In this document: one piece after another, positions 26,694 to 41,108 of the stretch | Layout: every line of letters begins with the position of its first letter | Numbering within the stretch: the first letter of the stretch is position 1 | Origin: Capitella teleta | Taxonomy: Eukaryota; Annelida; Polychaeta; Capitellidae | Direction: 5' to 3' | DNA: 64,000 nt | Assembly: GCA_000328365.1 (NCBI GenBank) | Contig: KB311061.1 | Span: forward strand, 810,616-874,615 | Position numbers and translations under genes: made by a program | Notes under the pieces: model-generated | The model's database searches: none | The model's input: only the letters and a program-made list of their open reading frames with translations | What the model was told of the DNA's origin: nothing

Positions 26694-27040
26694 ACCAAGA
26701 GATGGGATTCAGCTTCATTCCGCTCGTCAGCCGAACAGCATCTTCAAGTCTTCCCTTTGTTGAGTCCTAGGACAACAAATAAGTGAGTATCTCAAATATT
26801 GTATTATATTCTGGAGGACTTTAATTGCATGTGCTTGCAATTGTTTACCTGAAGATCCAGTTTGAAACATTATAATCATAATTTCTCTTGGGCAATTTTA
26901 TAACACATCATCACAATTCATCTAATTATGTCAATTTAGTCTCTTTTCCGTACGTAGAAGTTGGAACTTTATCGATATCATATGCGCTATTGTTATGTCT
27001 ATGATTTAACATGATATATGATTGCAGATCTCAAATCAAA

Positions 27041-27782
27041 ATGGTTTCCGGAGCCGAAGTTTCTGCCATCCAGGGCCACTGGAACGCCAACGTGAAGCCC
27101 AACATGCAGGCTGTTGCCAACGCTCTCTTCGTCAAGTGAGTTCCTTCATTCGCCATATCTCCGCGATCAACATTCTCTGATCGTGAATTTCTTATTCGCA
27201 GGTACTTCACCGCTAACCCCGCTGACCAGGCTCTCTTCAAGTCTTTCGCTGGCGTTGGAATCGGCGATCTGTCCGGCAACGCTGCCTTCAACAAGCAGAC
27301 CCTGGCCGTGCTCACCTACGTCGACAAGGTCGTCGCTGGACTCGGAGGCAACGCTGCCCAGCTGATGAAGGATCAGGTCGCCCCCCACAAGGCCCGCAAC
27401 ATCAGCGTCGACACCATCAAGGTATGTACTATATGTGCTGATGTTGTCCATGATATCTCTCAATTTCGGTATATGCAAATTCCCATTGTGATAGGCTGAT
27501 AATATCTGATAACAATGTTTACATGTTCAGAGAACATAGAACAAAAGGAAGCTCAGCCCATTCCATACTTTGAAGGTCATTGTGTATTCGAGATTGTCTT
27601 TGATAAGTTCACAATGATCTTAAATCATAACGTTTAACAGTATTCATCAAACTCTCTTTTTTTTCTGATTGCAGAAAATGTTCGATTTCCTTCCCGGATT
27701 CATCGGCCAGAACGGCGGTGACGGCGCATGCGTGGCTGCGTGGAAGGCCGCTGGCACTGAACTGGTTGCCGCCATGAGATAA
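27041..27782 (+). CDS. Globin, right copy (140 aa)
   Basis: Coding exons 27041-27135, 27202-27421 and 27675-27782; a 245-nt intron (26,783-27,027) lies in the 5' UTR. The protein is identical to the left copy: Phe30 (B10), Phe44 (CD1), Gln64 (E7), Val68 (E11) and proximal His94 (F8), with introns at B12.2 and G7.0. It is transcribed away from its twin, head to head. The start was chosen because it is the only ATG after the UTR acceptor (ATTGCAG) that opens the globin frame, in good context (AAAATGG). The intact frame, canonical splice sites, TATA box and strong codon bias argue for a working gene. Haem pocket function is inferred from family knowledge. Confidence 0.95.
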
Positions 27783-27991
27783 GAAAATCGCCCAAAGAAT
27801 CAACCAAAGCACTGGAAGACGAGGCTTTGTTTCGTGTCGAACGAACTGAATAATGTTATCCACGTGCCTTAATCCTGTCATTCTATGCAAGCATTATTTC
27901 TGCAAAAAGGGTAATCTCGATTTCATACGACGACATTCTTGGTTATTTTCATAAATCAAGACTCGTTTGTTCATATCTGACTAAGAACTGA

Positions 27992-27997
27992 ATTAAA
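27992..27997 (+). terminator. ATTAAA poly(A) signal of right globin gene
   Basis: A variant signal about 210 nt past the stop codon, matching the left copy. A standard AATAAA occurs only further out at 28,258, beyond the duplicated arm. Confidence 0.5.
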
Positions 27998-28008
27998 AGT
28001 TGTCATTA

Positions 28009-30669
28009 AGTATCTATTTCTGGTTTGTGTGTCCTCATTTACATCCAAGCATTTGATCGAGGTGTTGAATAATTATGACGAATAATATAATATTAAATAT
28101 TGCAATATTGCACATAATTTTGTCAAATTTATAAAACATTCAAGTTTTCTGGTGGACGGGCTTCCATTGTGCATTGTGAAGTAATGTCAAACAAAAGTAT
28201 CAGTAATTTTCAGCTTTTTCAGATATTCTGCTCACGTTTTAGACATTGGCCGCGAGTAATAAAACTAATAATACGCCATTAAAAATACATTTATAAGATC
28301 GGGCTGTAGATTGGGGTCCCTTTGGCCCCATTAGATCATATTGAGTGCACGCCCAAAAGCTGACAAATAATGAATCTATTGAGATCTCAGAATTGCAGAA
28401 ATCACAGCGGAAGATTGCTGAACACAAATTCGAACAAACGAAGGCTTTCAACCTTAATCAAAGCCAGTGGTCGCTATAATATAATTCTCACCCATGATGA
28501 AGAAGCGTTTGATTTTCACCCTCCGTAATAAATAAGCAGGCTCGCTGATTGTTGTACTTTAGCGCAAAAGGTGAAAAGAAAGCCATTGTTTTTTCAAGGC
28601 CTGGGTATTATAATTTTTTTCAAGGCTTAAGTATCATAAATAATATAATTATTGTGGTATATCATTTGGTCTGTGTTTTATTTTGAAGGTAATAAAATGT
28701 AGATACATGTAATATTATGCAGAGTATGTAATCATTATGCTATTTGAGAACACACTTCAGTTTCGTTCACATGATTGTGTGTCTGCAGGCACGAACCACA
28801 TGCACATAATTATGTGTAAACATAACGCATTTGCGGACGGAATGTTACATGTGTGTATGTCCCACACGCACGGACCCCACGTGATCAAGTACGTATATTA
28901 TCAAATATATTATACAGGTGTGTGTAAATGTCATCACCATAGCAACAACATTTGTAAATTTCCTTGCAAGCTTGCCCTAAATATATAGATTATACCACTC
29001 AGTCAGTCTACCAGCCAATCAGCCTTGTTTATTTGAGCGCATAATCCGTGCATAGTGAACGCGTATAAATAAACAAAATGCGTTATGCACTCCATGCAAA
29101 AGGTCATATTATAAAACTGTTTCTGAAAATTGTGAATCGATCTGATGAAAACCGTGGAGTTGACGCCACCCGAAATGGTCACTTTGCATGAGCAATGTTT
29201 CATTTTGGCATACAATAGGGAACTCGGAAGCTCATCTCCACATTTAGGACGTCAACTTCAAAATATGATTTTTCTTTTGATCGAGCCATGCATCACCTCC
29301 TGGATATAGACCTAGATAGCTCAAACTTTGGAAATGATTGATCCGTGTCTACTATTTATCAATTTTATATCAAAAAGGTTCAAAGACCAACATTTTGGTG
29401 GTTTCAGCGTCATCAAAGCTTAACTGCTTGCCTGCTTTTGTGGTGGCTCGATCAGCCTCGCGAAATGGTCCGCATGAAACAACAATTCAGACATTTGTAC
29501 AATTTGAAATCTGACTATTTCGATCGATGGGGGTGCCTCACATAATAATTTAATTTAATTAAATGTACCAGATTAAACGACTTGATTGCAGTACTTTGTT
29601 TACATCCTTTTGATAGTAACTGAATGAGGTTTGTGATGATGGGAATTGAGGCGACTTCTTCAACGACGACTCTGAGATTTCTTCTTGTTTTGGTCATCAG
29701 TTTCACAACCATCAATACCTTAATTGAAGACAGTTAAACGTAACAAGACCCTTTCTTTTATTTATTTTCATTTAATCAACTTCTCAAACTCAAGAGTACA
29801 TAGTGAAAGCGGGAGAGTTCTGTGACGAGTTGGAGGTAATCTAGTAATGTATCGGCCAACAGCGTGAAAAGACCTCTTCATGTGATAACTTCCCTGCGGC
29901 CTGTTGTAGACTAAGCCGCATAGTAAAAATTCACTTTGCACTTTGCTTTCTCGATATGTTACCCGCTTGATGTCCTCGGTGAGGGTCTTTAAGGTGATAT
30001 ACCTTCACCTCAACCACCTCGCGGATACGCAACTATTTCTCATTATTATCAAATGGCAAACGGTTCACCGTGAAAAGGTTCGCCACAGAATTCTCACTCG
30101 ATCATCTGAGGCGTGACTGTCGCACAACGCATCTCAGCAAAATGTGTTTTTTTCCCTTTAGAAAAATCATTTGTTCATGAGCAGAGCATAGGAAATGTCT
30201 GCTTGATGCAACTGAATGAGATTTTTTGGGAAATGCTCGCATAATACAAACGAGGATTTACGCCTGAGTAAGGCCCATTGGATGAGTATCAGAACTTCTT
30301 GCTGAACTTCGAAGGTAAGATCAATTTAGTCAGATTTTCATTCGTGTTGCGCGAGATTCATAAATCATATGTTTGATGGTTGAAGATTGATGAATGACTA
30401 GAACTTTTCTAACTACTTTTAAAGTGCGTATTGTGATATACTGAAGCAAGTTAAATTTGCCACAAAGAATGTATGTCTGTCTATACCAGGTTGTGCATGT
30501 ACTGTATTAATTGTTTATTTACATGAATATAATTAAATAATATTTTTAAGTATATGCATATATTAGCTGGGATGCGAATTTAAAATTTGATTATTAAAAT
30601 TAGGTTCATACAAGCACATTACTTCTTTTTTTATGCATTTATGTTGGCGGGTTTTTTCAATGTAATTCC
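28009..30669. other. Intergenic, no gene recognised
   Basis: AT-rich, with only short ORFs lacking domain character. No repeats of note. Confidence 0.5.
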
Positions 30670-31197
30670 TTAAAGGGATGGGGAACTAAATTTTAAGTGA
30701 TGTTCTATTGACTCATAGCACCAATTGATAGCATTCCGTGCCAAGAACACCATTCCTGGATGCAAGCGTAAGGGAATAATGCATTCCGAATATCGGGGTT
30801 AGCATTGCGCCTGTGGGAGAATGGCTTCCATTGCAAAGTATAGGAGGCAAACGTCAGCTGAGGGCTTGCCATGGTTGGTCCCGTGAAGCTATCGATTTCA
30901 ACCAATCAGAGCAGAGCATCACTGGTGGCAAATGTATTATTCTATCTATTTCCGAAAAGTAAAATAAAAAATATCCAGGGGTTTAGTCGCAGGACACGCT
31001 GATATGACGAGGCCCATTGTAAAAGATGAGGAACTCGGTGTTTCATCACAGCTCATGACGTCTCGCCTAATGAGCAATATATCTCCCGTGAAATCGTTAG
31101 CGATGATATTCCTTGTGTGGGCCAGGCATAGAAATCTTTTTTGGTGCATCAAATAACGACTCAAAGTCCATTTTTAACCAGTTCTCCCTCCCTTTAA
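30670..31197. mobile_element. Non-autonomous TTAA-type DNA transposon (MITE), about 520 bp
   Basis: TTAA at 30,670-30,673 and again at 31,194-31,197 flank a body of 520 bp. The left end reads AGGGATGGGGAACT and the right end, reverse complemented, AGGGAGGGAGAACT (12 of 14 identical), each followed by an A/T-rich segment. TTAA target duplications with AGGG-type ends are known for Kolobok and also occur with piggyBac. No transposase is present, so it is a MITE-like derivative. The interior is unrelated to any coding sequence I know. Confidence 0.7.
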
Positions 31198-31534
31198 ATT
31201 TCATTTAAAATCGACTTCCGGACTTCGGTTGGCTATGAAATGTATTGCTAGGTATTGTCAAGTGCGTTTGAGTGGATGCACTCAATGAAGCCAGTTCTGA
31301 ATTAATGAGCCGGAACATGAGCACGTGTACAATAAAAACGCAACAATTACGAAAAACGAAAAAACAGCCTTCAGGCTTGACTTATACGCCAGTTGTCTAA
31401 TTATCATGTAAACCTATGCTAATAATAATGACAGGGTTTTAAACCTAGTACTGTAGATATTATGTCAAACAGAACTTTTAAAGAAACAGAAAATTAAAGA
31501 AATGAAGAATTAAAGGATATTATTTCGTTGTTCC

Positions 31535-31566
<32 letters not shown>

Positions 31567-32256
31567 GCTTTTGTGATGGCAGTGAGTAGGCAGAAGTCAC
31601 TTACGAGTCAAAAATCGCACCTGGCAATACCCAACAATAAAGTTCAAATTTAAATTTAATTTAATTAGTTACATTGAAAATATATATGTACTCAAAAAAA
31701 TGTAATGCGTGTATAGATAGGCCTATATATGAACCTAAATGTGCCTAGTAAAATTTACATGCTGTGTTTGTCCATCCTATAACTCTAACCACACTCATCA
31801 AGGAGCGCAATTCCACATGAAATACCCGACTTTTATATAGCTTCACCTGGCAAACTCAAGTAGCAAGCCAAGTGCCCATAGATCGAAGTCAAACCAAGCA
31901 GTCACGCACAGACCTGTGTCTTGAGGCCAATAAAAGTTATAAAACTGACTGAATACCAATGACACAGTAACGATTCAAGTTAAACAAATAGACTAATCAA
32001 TACTGAAACAATGTACACATTTAACTGCACACAATCCGCAGGCATAATGAACTGTCATTAGGTATTCACAACCAGTGTTGCGACGATGAATACGTAATTC
32101 TGTTCACAATCAGATTCAAAGCTCAACACCAACGCTGCAGTGAAATCCAATAACAATCCATGCACCCAGAGTCAGATCTGGCTGGACGAGAGGAGTTTTA
32201 GTATTTCAGCATCAGAAATCTCGTATAATTGCAGACTTGTTTTACGGAGAGGAAAA
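31198..32256. other. Intergenic, upstream of the EF-hand gene
   Basis: Holds a T homopolymer (31,541-31,566). A possible 5' UTR acceptor (ATAATTGCAG) lies at about 32,224-32,233, just before the chosen start, so the EF-hand gene may have an unseen noncoding first exon further upstream. Confidence 0.45.
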
Positions 32257-34733
32257 ATGGCGGAACATATCCCGGCCGCTGCATTGCGACGGAAGCCATC
32301 CATGGCTCAAGTGGACATGCTCAAGTATCGCAAATCCTTTGATCTCTTTGACCATCAAAAGAATGGAACCATCTTGGTTGCTGACTTCAGAGAAGCCAGC
32401 GAAAAACTTGGATATCGCCTTACCACCGGGCAAGTTCAGGTTTGTTTTGTTTCGGTCGAGTATAAGTCGATACTGTGACCTTGATTTGTAATGGCATGTA
32501 CAATTTTACTTGTAGGCATATTTACTACAGTTACACAGTGATCTTACATGTGTGTACATGCAGTTTTGTCTGCACAAATAAACGGATAATGATTAAGTGT
32601 GTGGCCAGTCTGATATTAAGATATTAGGCCAACATGTACGATGAAATGAACACTAGATTGCTCTTAGCAAGTATTGGGTTAGATGCATGTTTCATTATAT
32701 TCTGATTTGGAAGGAGTGGATTTTGTACACAGAACATTGCATTGTGTACCCCTCTCATAACAGTTACCAATATTTGGGCAAAGAAGCTTTAATGCTTCTT
32801 TGATTTGGGTTATCACTGGAGTCGCATAAAAATAATCAAAAAAAAAAATAATAGAGTGATAATTACAGAATATAGTGATGATTTATAACGCACAAAGAAG
32901 CCATGGGCGTTATGATTGTGAATTATATTTGTAATCCGTTGTAATTGTAATTCTTCGGTGACTCTGCAGTGCTGCCCAACTGCGTAACAAGGCCGGGCGC
33001 TGTGTGCTACTGTCTATGGTGGTATGCAGGATAAAGAACCCTTGGGATTTATCGATAAGAGTAGGGGGAAACCCCGGTTCCGGGCCTTCTGTTCTGGCGC
33101 TCGTATCATCCGATCGGATTGGGTGGAGCCGTAAAACCCCATCACTCACTTACCACCATGCATATAGCATAATGTATTGGGTCAACAAAATGCTCTCTAC
33201 ATTTTTCTCATTATCTTATTTTCAGAAAATTCTCAAGGCAAACAAATTAGATGAATCGAACAACATTCACTTCATTCAGTTCATCGAACTCCTTCCAAAG
33301 AACTCAGCACAGATCTCGGATGATGAGCACCGGTACCCAGCAGCCTCGTACTTATCTGAGTTATCTCTTCATTCGTCCACAGGATGGCAGAGTTGAGAGA
33401 GAAGTTCCAGCGTTATGATCAAGATGGACAGGGATGCATTAGGCTGAGCGAGGCCTCGTGGGCCCTGCAAATGGAGCTGGACGTCGCGCCGTCTACTGCT
33501 CTCCGACTGCTCAATCAGTTTGTGAGAATGGACTACAATCAGTTCTGTGAATTCTACGAGAAAATCCAACAAAAGTTCGTTTTGGTCGTTATGGTTTTCA
33601 AAATGAGTCAGAGGGGCGCAGTTGGGTTGTATTAGGGGATTCATGGCTGTCCCTCTGGTGATTTCTAAACATGTAGTTTCTATTATCTGCCCATATTGCA
33701 TGTGCCATCTTACCGCCTATCACTACATGCATAGCATGCTGATTTCTTTACGCTTGCACGTACATTTTGAAATAATTACACGTAAAGCAGAATAGTGAAT
33801 TTTGGACCCAAACACCGAACTTCCGAATGCTTCTCCAAGTTCCAAGTGACGTAGTTTCAAATAAGCTAATCTTAGAAGATATTAAGCTATCTAAAGATTG
33901 TTTGTGCAATCCAAATTGGGTGACCCAATCATGGTGCATGTCACACCACTGACTCCAAGAATGTGCGAATTATTACTTTTCAGAAAGCTTGAAATCTACG
34001 AGACGTTCGGCAAATACGACGAAGACCAAGACGGCTTCATTAGCGTCGACGAAGCTCACAAAGTTCTCAGCAAAGAATTCGGTTTCAGCGAAGAACGATC
34101 CAGAACTATGGTGCGAAAGTTCGACCTAAATGGCGATGGAATGGTATCCTACATCGAATTCACAGAATTCTACCTCGCAGTTGAAGAACGGTGCGATATC
34201 ATTCTAATACACTTAACGGTGTGTTGAAAATTAACATTCGCACAGGAAAACTCGAGTGAAAGAAATGTTCCGCAAGTTCGACTTGGAAGGGGAGGGGTCC
34301 GTGTCATTCGAACAGGCGCAGAATGTCCTGGAAAACATGCTTGGGTTCTCATCGGAGAAATGTCGCAGAACGATTGAAGATTACGACAAAGATAAAGATG
34401 GAAAAATCGACTATGAGGAATTCGCCGAGTTCTACACTATGATGGAACAAGAGTAGGTTCATGGTTTCACAATCCAGTTACTAGAATCTCAGTTCTATGA
34501 TGTTCCTGCTGAATGACTGGTTTATTTGCTACAATTTTAGGCGAGACCATCTGGTGGAGAAGTTCTCGCGGCACGAAATGGATGATCAGGGCCGAATCTC
34601 ACTACAAGATCTGAAGAGCATGATGCAGGAAGAAGGCTGCGCGCAATCTTCCGTTGACCAGATAACGCAAGACTACGACGCTGATTCCAAAATCAATTTT
34701 GAGGAATTCAAGAGGTTGTTAAATTTTTACTAA
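32257..34733 (+). CDS. Calmodulin-like protein with five EF-hand pairs (362 aa)
   Basis: Exons 32257-32439, 33226-33332, 33383-33574, 33984-34190, 34246-34452 and 34541-34733. The start MAEHIPAA has a strong context (AAAAATGG). Ten helix-loop-helix units are recognisable. Units 1, 2 and 4 are degenerate. Unit 3 has DQDGQGCIRLSE. The pair in exon 4 is canonical (DEDQDGFISVDE, DLNGDGMVSYIE). Exon 5 has DLEGEGSVSFEQ (Gln for Glu at position 12) and canonical DKDKDGKIDYEE. Exon 6 has EMDDQGRISLQD and DYDADSKINFEE, the latter without the usual Gly. Three consecutive internal exons (192, 207 and 207 nt) are symmetric phase 2-2 and each carries one pair, so the gene grew by exon duplication. It is probably a cytosolic calcium sensor or buffer. 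No signal peptide, membrane segment or enzymatic domain is visible, and I do not recognise an orthologue. Confidence 0.88.
32945..33165. repeat. Candidate dispersed-repeat fragment in EF-hand intron 1
   Basis: A GC-rich island in AT-rich intron DNA, with blocks such as GATAAAGAACCCTTGGGA, AAACCCCGGTTCCGGG and GGGTGGAGCCGTAAAACCCC. The style resembles 3'-untranslated or SINE-type repeats of marine invertebrates. No second copy is in the window, so this is a weak call. Confidence 0.3.
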
Positions 34734-34940
34734 GTAAATCTTATATATGTACATTGTGTACATTTTTTAATAGAATTTTTTATTTTATTTATTTATTTTT
34801 TCTCAATGGATGGGGAAAACGAGAAATGGAAATTGCAGAGCTTTTTATTGATAAGAAATCCTGCCATTTGATTAACTACAATATAACAGCATTCAAAGTA
34901 CACGATAAAGTTTATTATAAAAATTATTCTTTTGACAAAT

Positions 34941-34946
34941 AATAAA
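34941..34946 (+). terminator. AATAAA poly(A) signal of the EF-hand gene
   Basis: AATAAA about 210 nt downstream of the stop, inside an A/T-rich 3' region. Confidence 0.45.
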
Positions 34947-34949
34947 AAA

Positions 34950-36010
34950 GGGTGTTTTATTTAATTTTTGTGTTGGTTTGCAAGCATACCAAGAGGGATT
35001 GTAATGAAATTTAAAATTAAACCCATTTACTTCCAAACCAAAAATTTCTGCAAAATAAAAGGAAAGGGAGAAAAAAAAAGATTAACAGGTCGGTAGACAA
35101 AAAAATAAAATTAAAAATAACAGCAAAAATGAGGCCTGAGGCTAACATTATTAGTCACCATCCAGGAAGATGCAGGGGTAGGGACAGGGGAAATGAGGGT
35201 GCTAGCATCTACAGAGAGCGAGAGAGCGATCTGTGTGATAACTTAGAATATAAACAGCATTTTGATTTCTCGTTTAGTCATAAGAAAAATGCATATCAAC
35301 AATGATCATGAAGAAAAAAAAAAATGTGGAGAAACCCTTTTGGCGTGATGAAACAGTAAAGATATGTGTTGTGTCTTTAGTATAATCTCTGAATGAATGC
35401 ACATTCTCCTCATTATGTAATATCTCCACTTGGCACAACTACACTCAATTCACACCCAGAAAAAAAAAATCTCTGGAGAAAAAATAAAAATTGTTTGAGA
35501 CATAATTCAAGCAAGCTTTATAAGGTGAGACCCGCACACTCATTGAAAAGAAGAAAAAAAAACACTGGAGAGGGGGGAGGAAGAAAGCAATCCACCATAG
35601 CACAGTATATACAAAATATAAACTATGGTATACTCATATATCTATATTCACAGTATGCACATAATATATTATTATATCATCATTTTACCATGTGACTTGT
35701 TCATATTTATTTTGTTTCCAAGATAAAAAGGCCCAAGGAAATTTAACCATTAACCAAGAAAGCACCGCGATACTGAAAAAAAACTGGCCCAAAGAATTGA
35801 TTCATCAGATAAAACTCGAAAAAATTTACATGAAGAGGAAATGGCATGCAAATTATAAATTTATATTTCTTATAAATAAAAAACCCTTCGTCTTAATTTG
35901 AGCGATAAAAATCATAAAATAAAAAAGGGAATGATTGTTAGTGAGATGTGACGCATTCAGAAAGGGGAGTATTACTTGTGAAGCTCCGTCGTTATGGTAA
36001 CAACATACAC

Positions 36011-36048
<38 letters not shown>

Positions 36049-36302
36049 TAAGGAGTGGTTGCATAACAGTGATGAGTACTCGCTTCATTTTTAAGTACTT
36101 AAAGGTTAAAAGCCACCTCTCATATTTTGTATTGACCTAGAAGGGTGCATACACACTGCTGAAATAAGCAGAACTTTCAACTCCTCAGTAACAAATTAAG
36201 TGTAGATTCATATAGCTACGAGAAGAGGAGCTATTACAGTAAAAAAAAATATATATATTCCTAAAAAATTGAACAGAAATGAATGATGCGGGCATGAATC
36301 AT
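34950..36302. other. Intergenic between convergent EF-hand and Src genes
   Basis: A-rich, with a (GA)n tract at 36,013-36,044. It probably contains the 3' UTR of the minus-strand kinase gene. No gene is supported. Confidence 0.5.
36013..36044. repeat. (GA)n microsatellite
   Basis: An uninterrupted run of about 16 GA units. Confidence 0.95.
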
Positions 36303-40364
<4,062 letters not shown>

Positions 40365-41108
40365 GGCGTAAAGTTGCTCCGGTTTGGAGCTGAAGGTCTT
40401 AAGGCGTGCTGCAGGGGAGTAGTGGCAGGTGGAGGGTAGAACTGACACATAGGCCACCTGAGAGCTTGGTGCATAGAAGTGCTCCCCTGTGGCAGTGTGC
40501 AGAGTAAGGATGCCAGCTGAGGAATCTCGGTCGTAGTATGTTGTCGTCCCTGGACCACTTATAGGCAGGGACGGAGCAAGTTGGTAGGCGGACTTGGAGC
40601 CGCTGGCTTTGGCTGGAGATGCTCCCCTGCTGCTTGATTTGCTGCTGCTTCCACTGCTGCTACTGCTCTTGTCCAATCCAAGCAGTTTCTACAAGGAAAT
40701 AGAATGTTCAGACACTTCATTCTGTTAAAGCCATAAATCAGACATGAGAAATTCAATCGGGGCAAATTTAAGCGCTCCTTCAGCCATAGATGATGCAAAG
40801 AGTTCATAAAATGAGTACACTGTCAATTCTCAAAAAGTCAAAACCAGAAGTGCTGAACCAGGATATAAAGAAGAAAAAAAAAAAGTTAGTAGCATGGATT
40901 CATTTGTGTATTTACAATAATTATTATATACACCCAGATAATATGCATGCAAAGGAGAGAAGATGCAGATATCCACAGGCTGAGCTATGCTGTTGGCAAG
41001 GAATCGCATCCGAATGCTTGACAATAATTTGACAAGTGCCCTGGATACCTGCATCCCACGAACATGCACAGAACTTACTTTGATTTTAGATAGTTGCTTT
41101 TGTGCCAT
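40365..41108 (-). CDS. src: In-frame N-terminal extension of the Src-family kinase (118 aa)
   Basis: A short exon 41108-41079 encodes MAQKQLSKIK and ends in a perfect GTAAGT donor. It joins in phase 0 to an acceptor (CCTTGTAG) at 40,688, from which 108 codons run without a stop into the MGNMC start of the classic kinase. The joined protein would be 635 aa. The added segment is Ser-rich (KSSSSSGSSSK), then has mixed, protein-like composition with several Tyr. An alternative acceptor (ACTCCCCTGCAG, exon from 40,408) would give a leader without it. This looks like two N-termini from one gene, comparable to known dual-start Src-family members such as Hck. It could alternatively be an open leader sequence. 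Confidence 0.55.

Larger units (their letters stand above)
26650..28008 (+). repeat. Right arm of the globin inverted duplication
   Basis: Partner of 22,401-23,742 in inverted orientation. Homology starts at GGGTCTACGTGATGG upstream of the TATA box and stops at AAAGTTGTCATTA after the poly(A) signal; beyond both points the sequences diverge abruptly. Confidence 0.92.
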
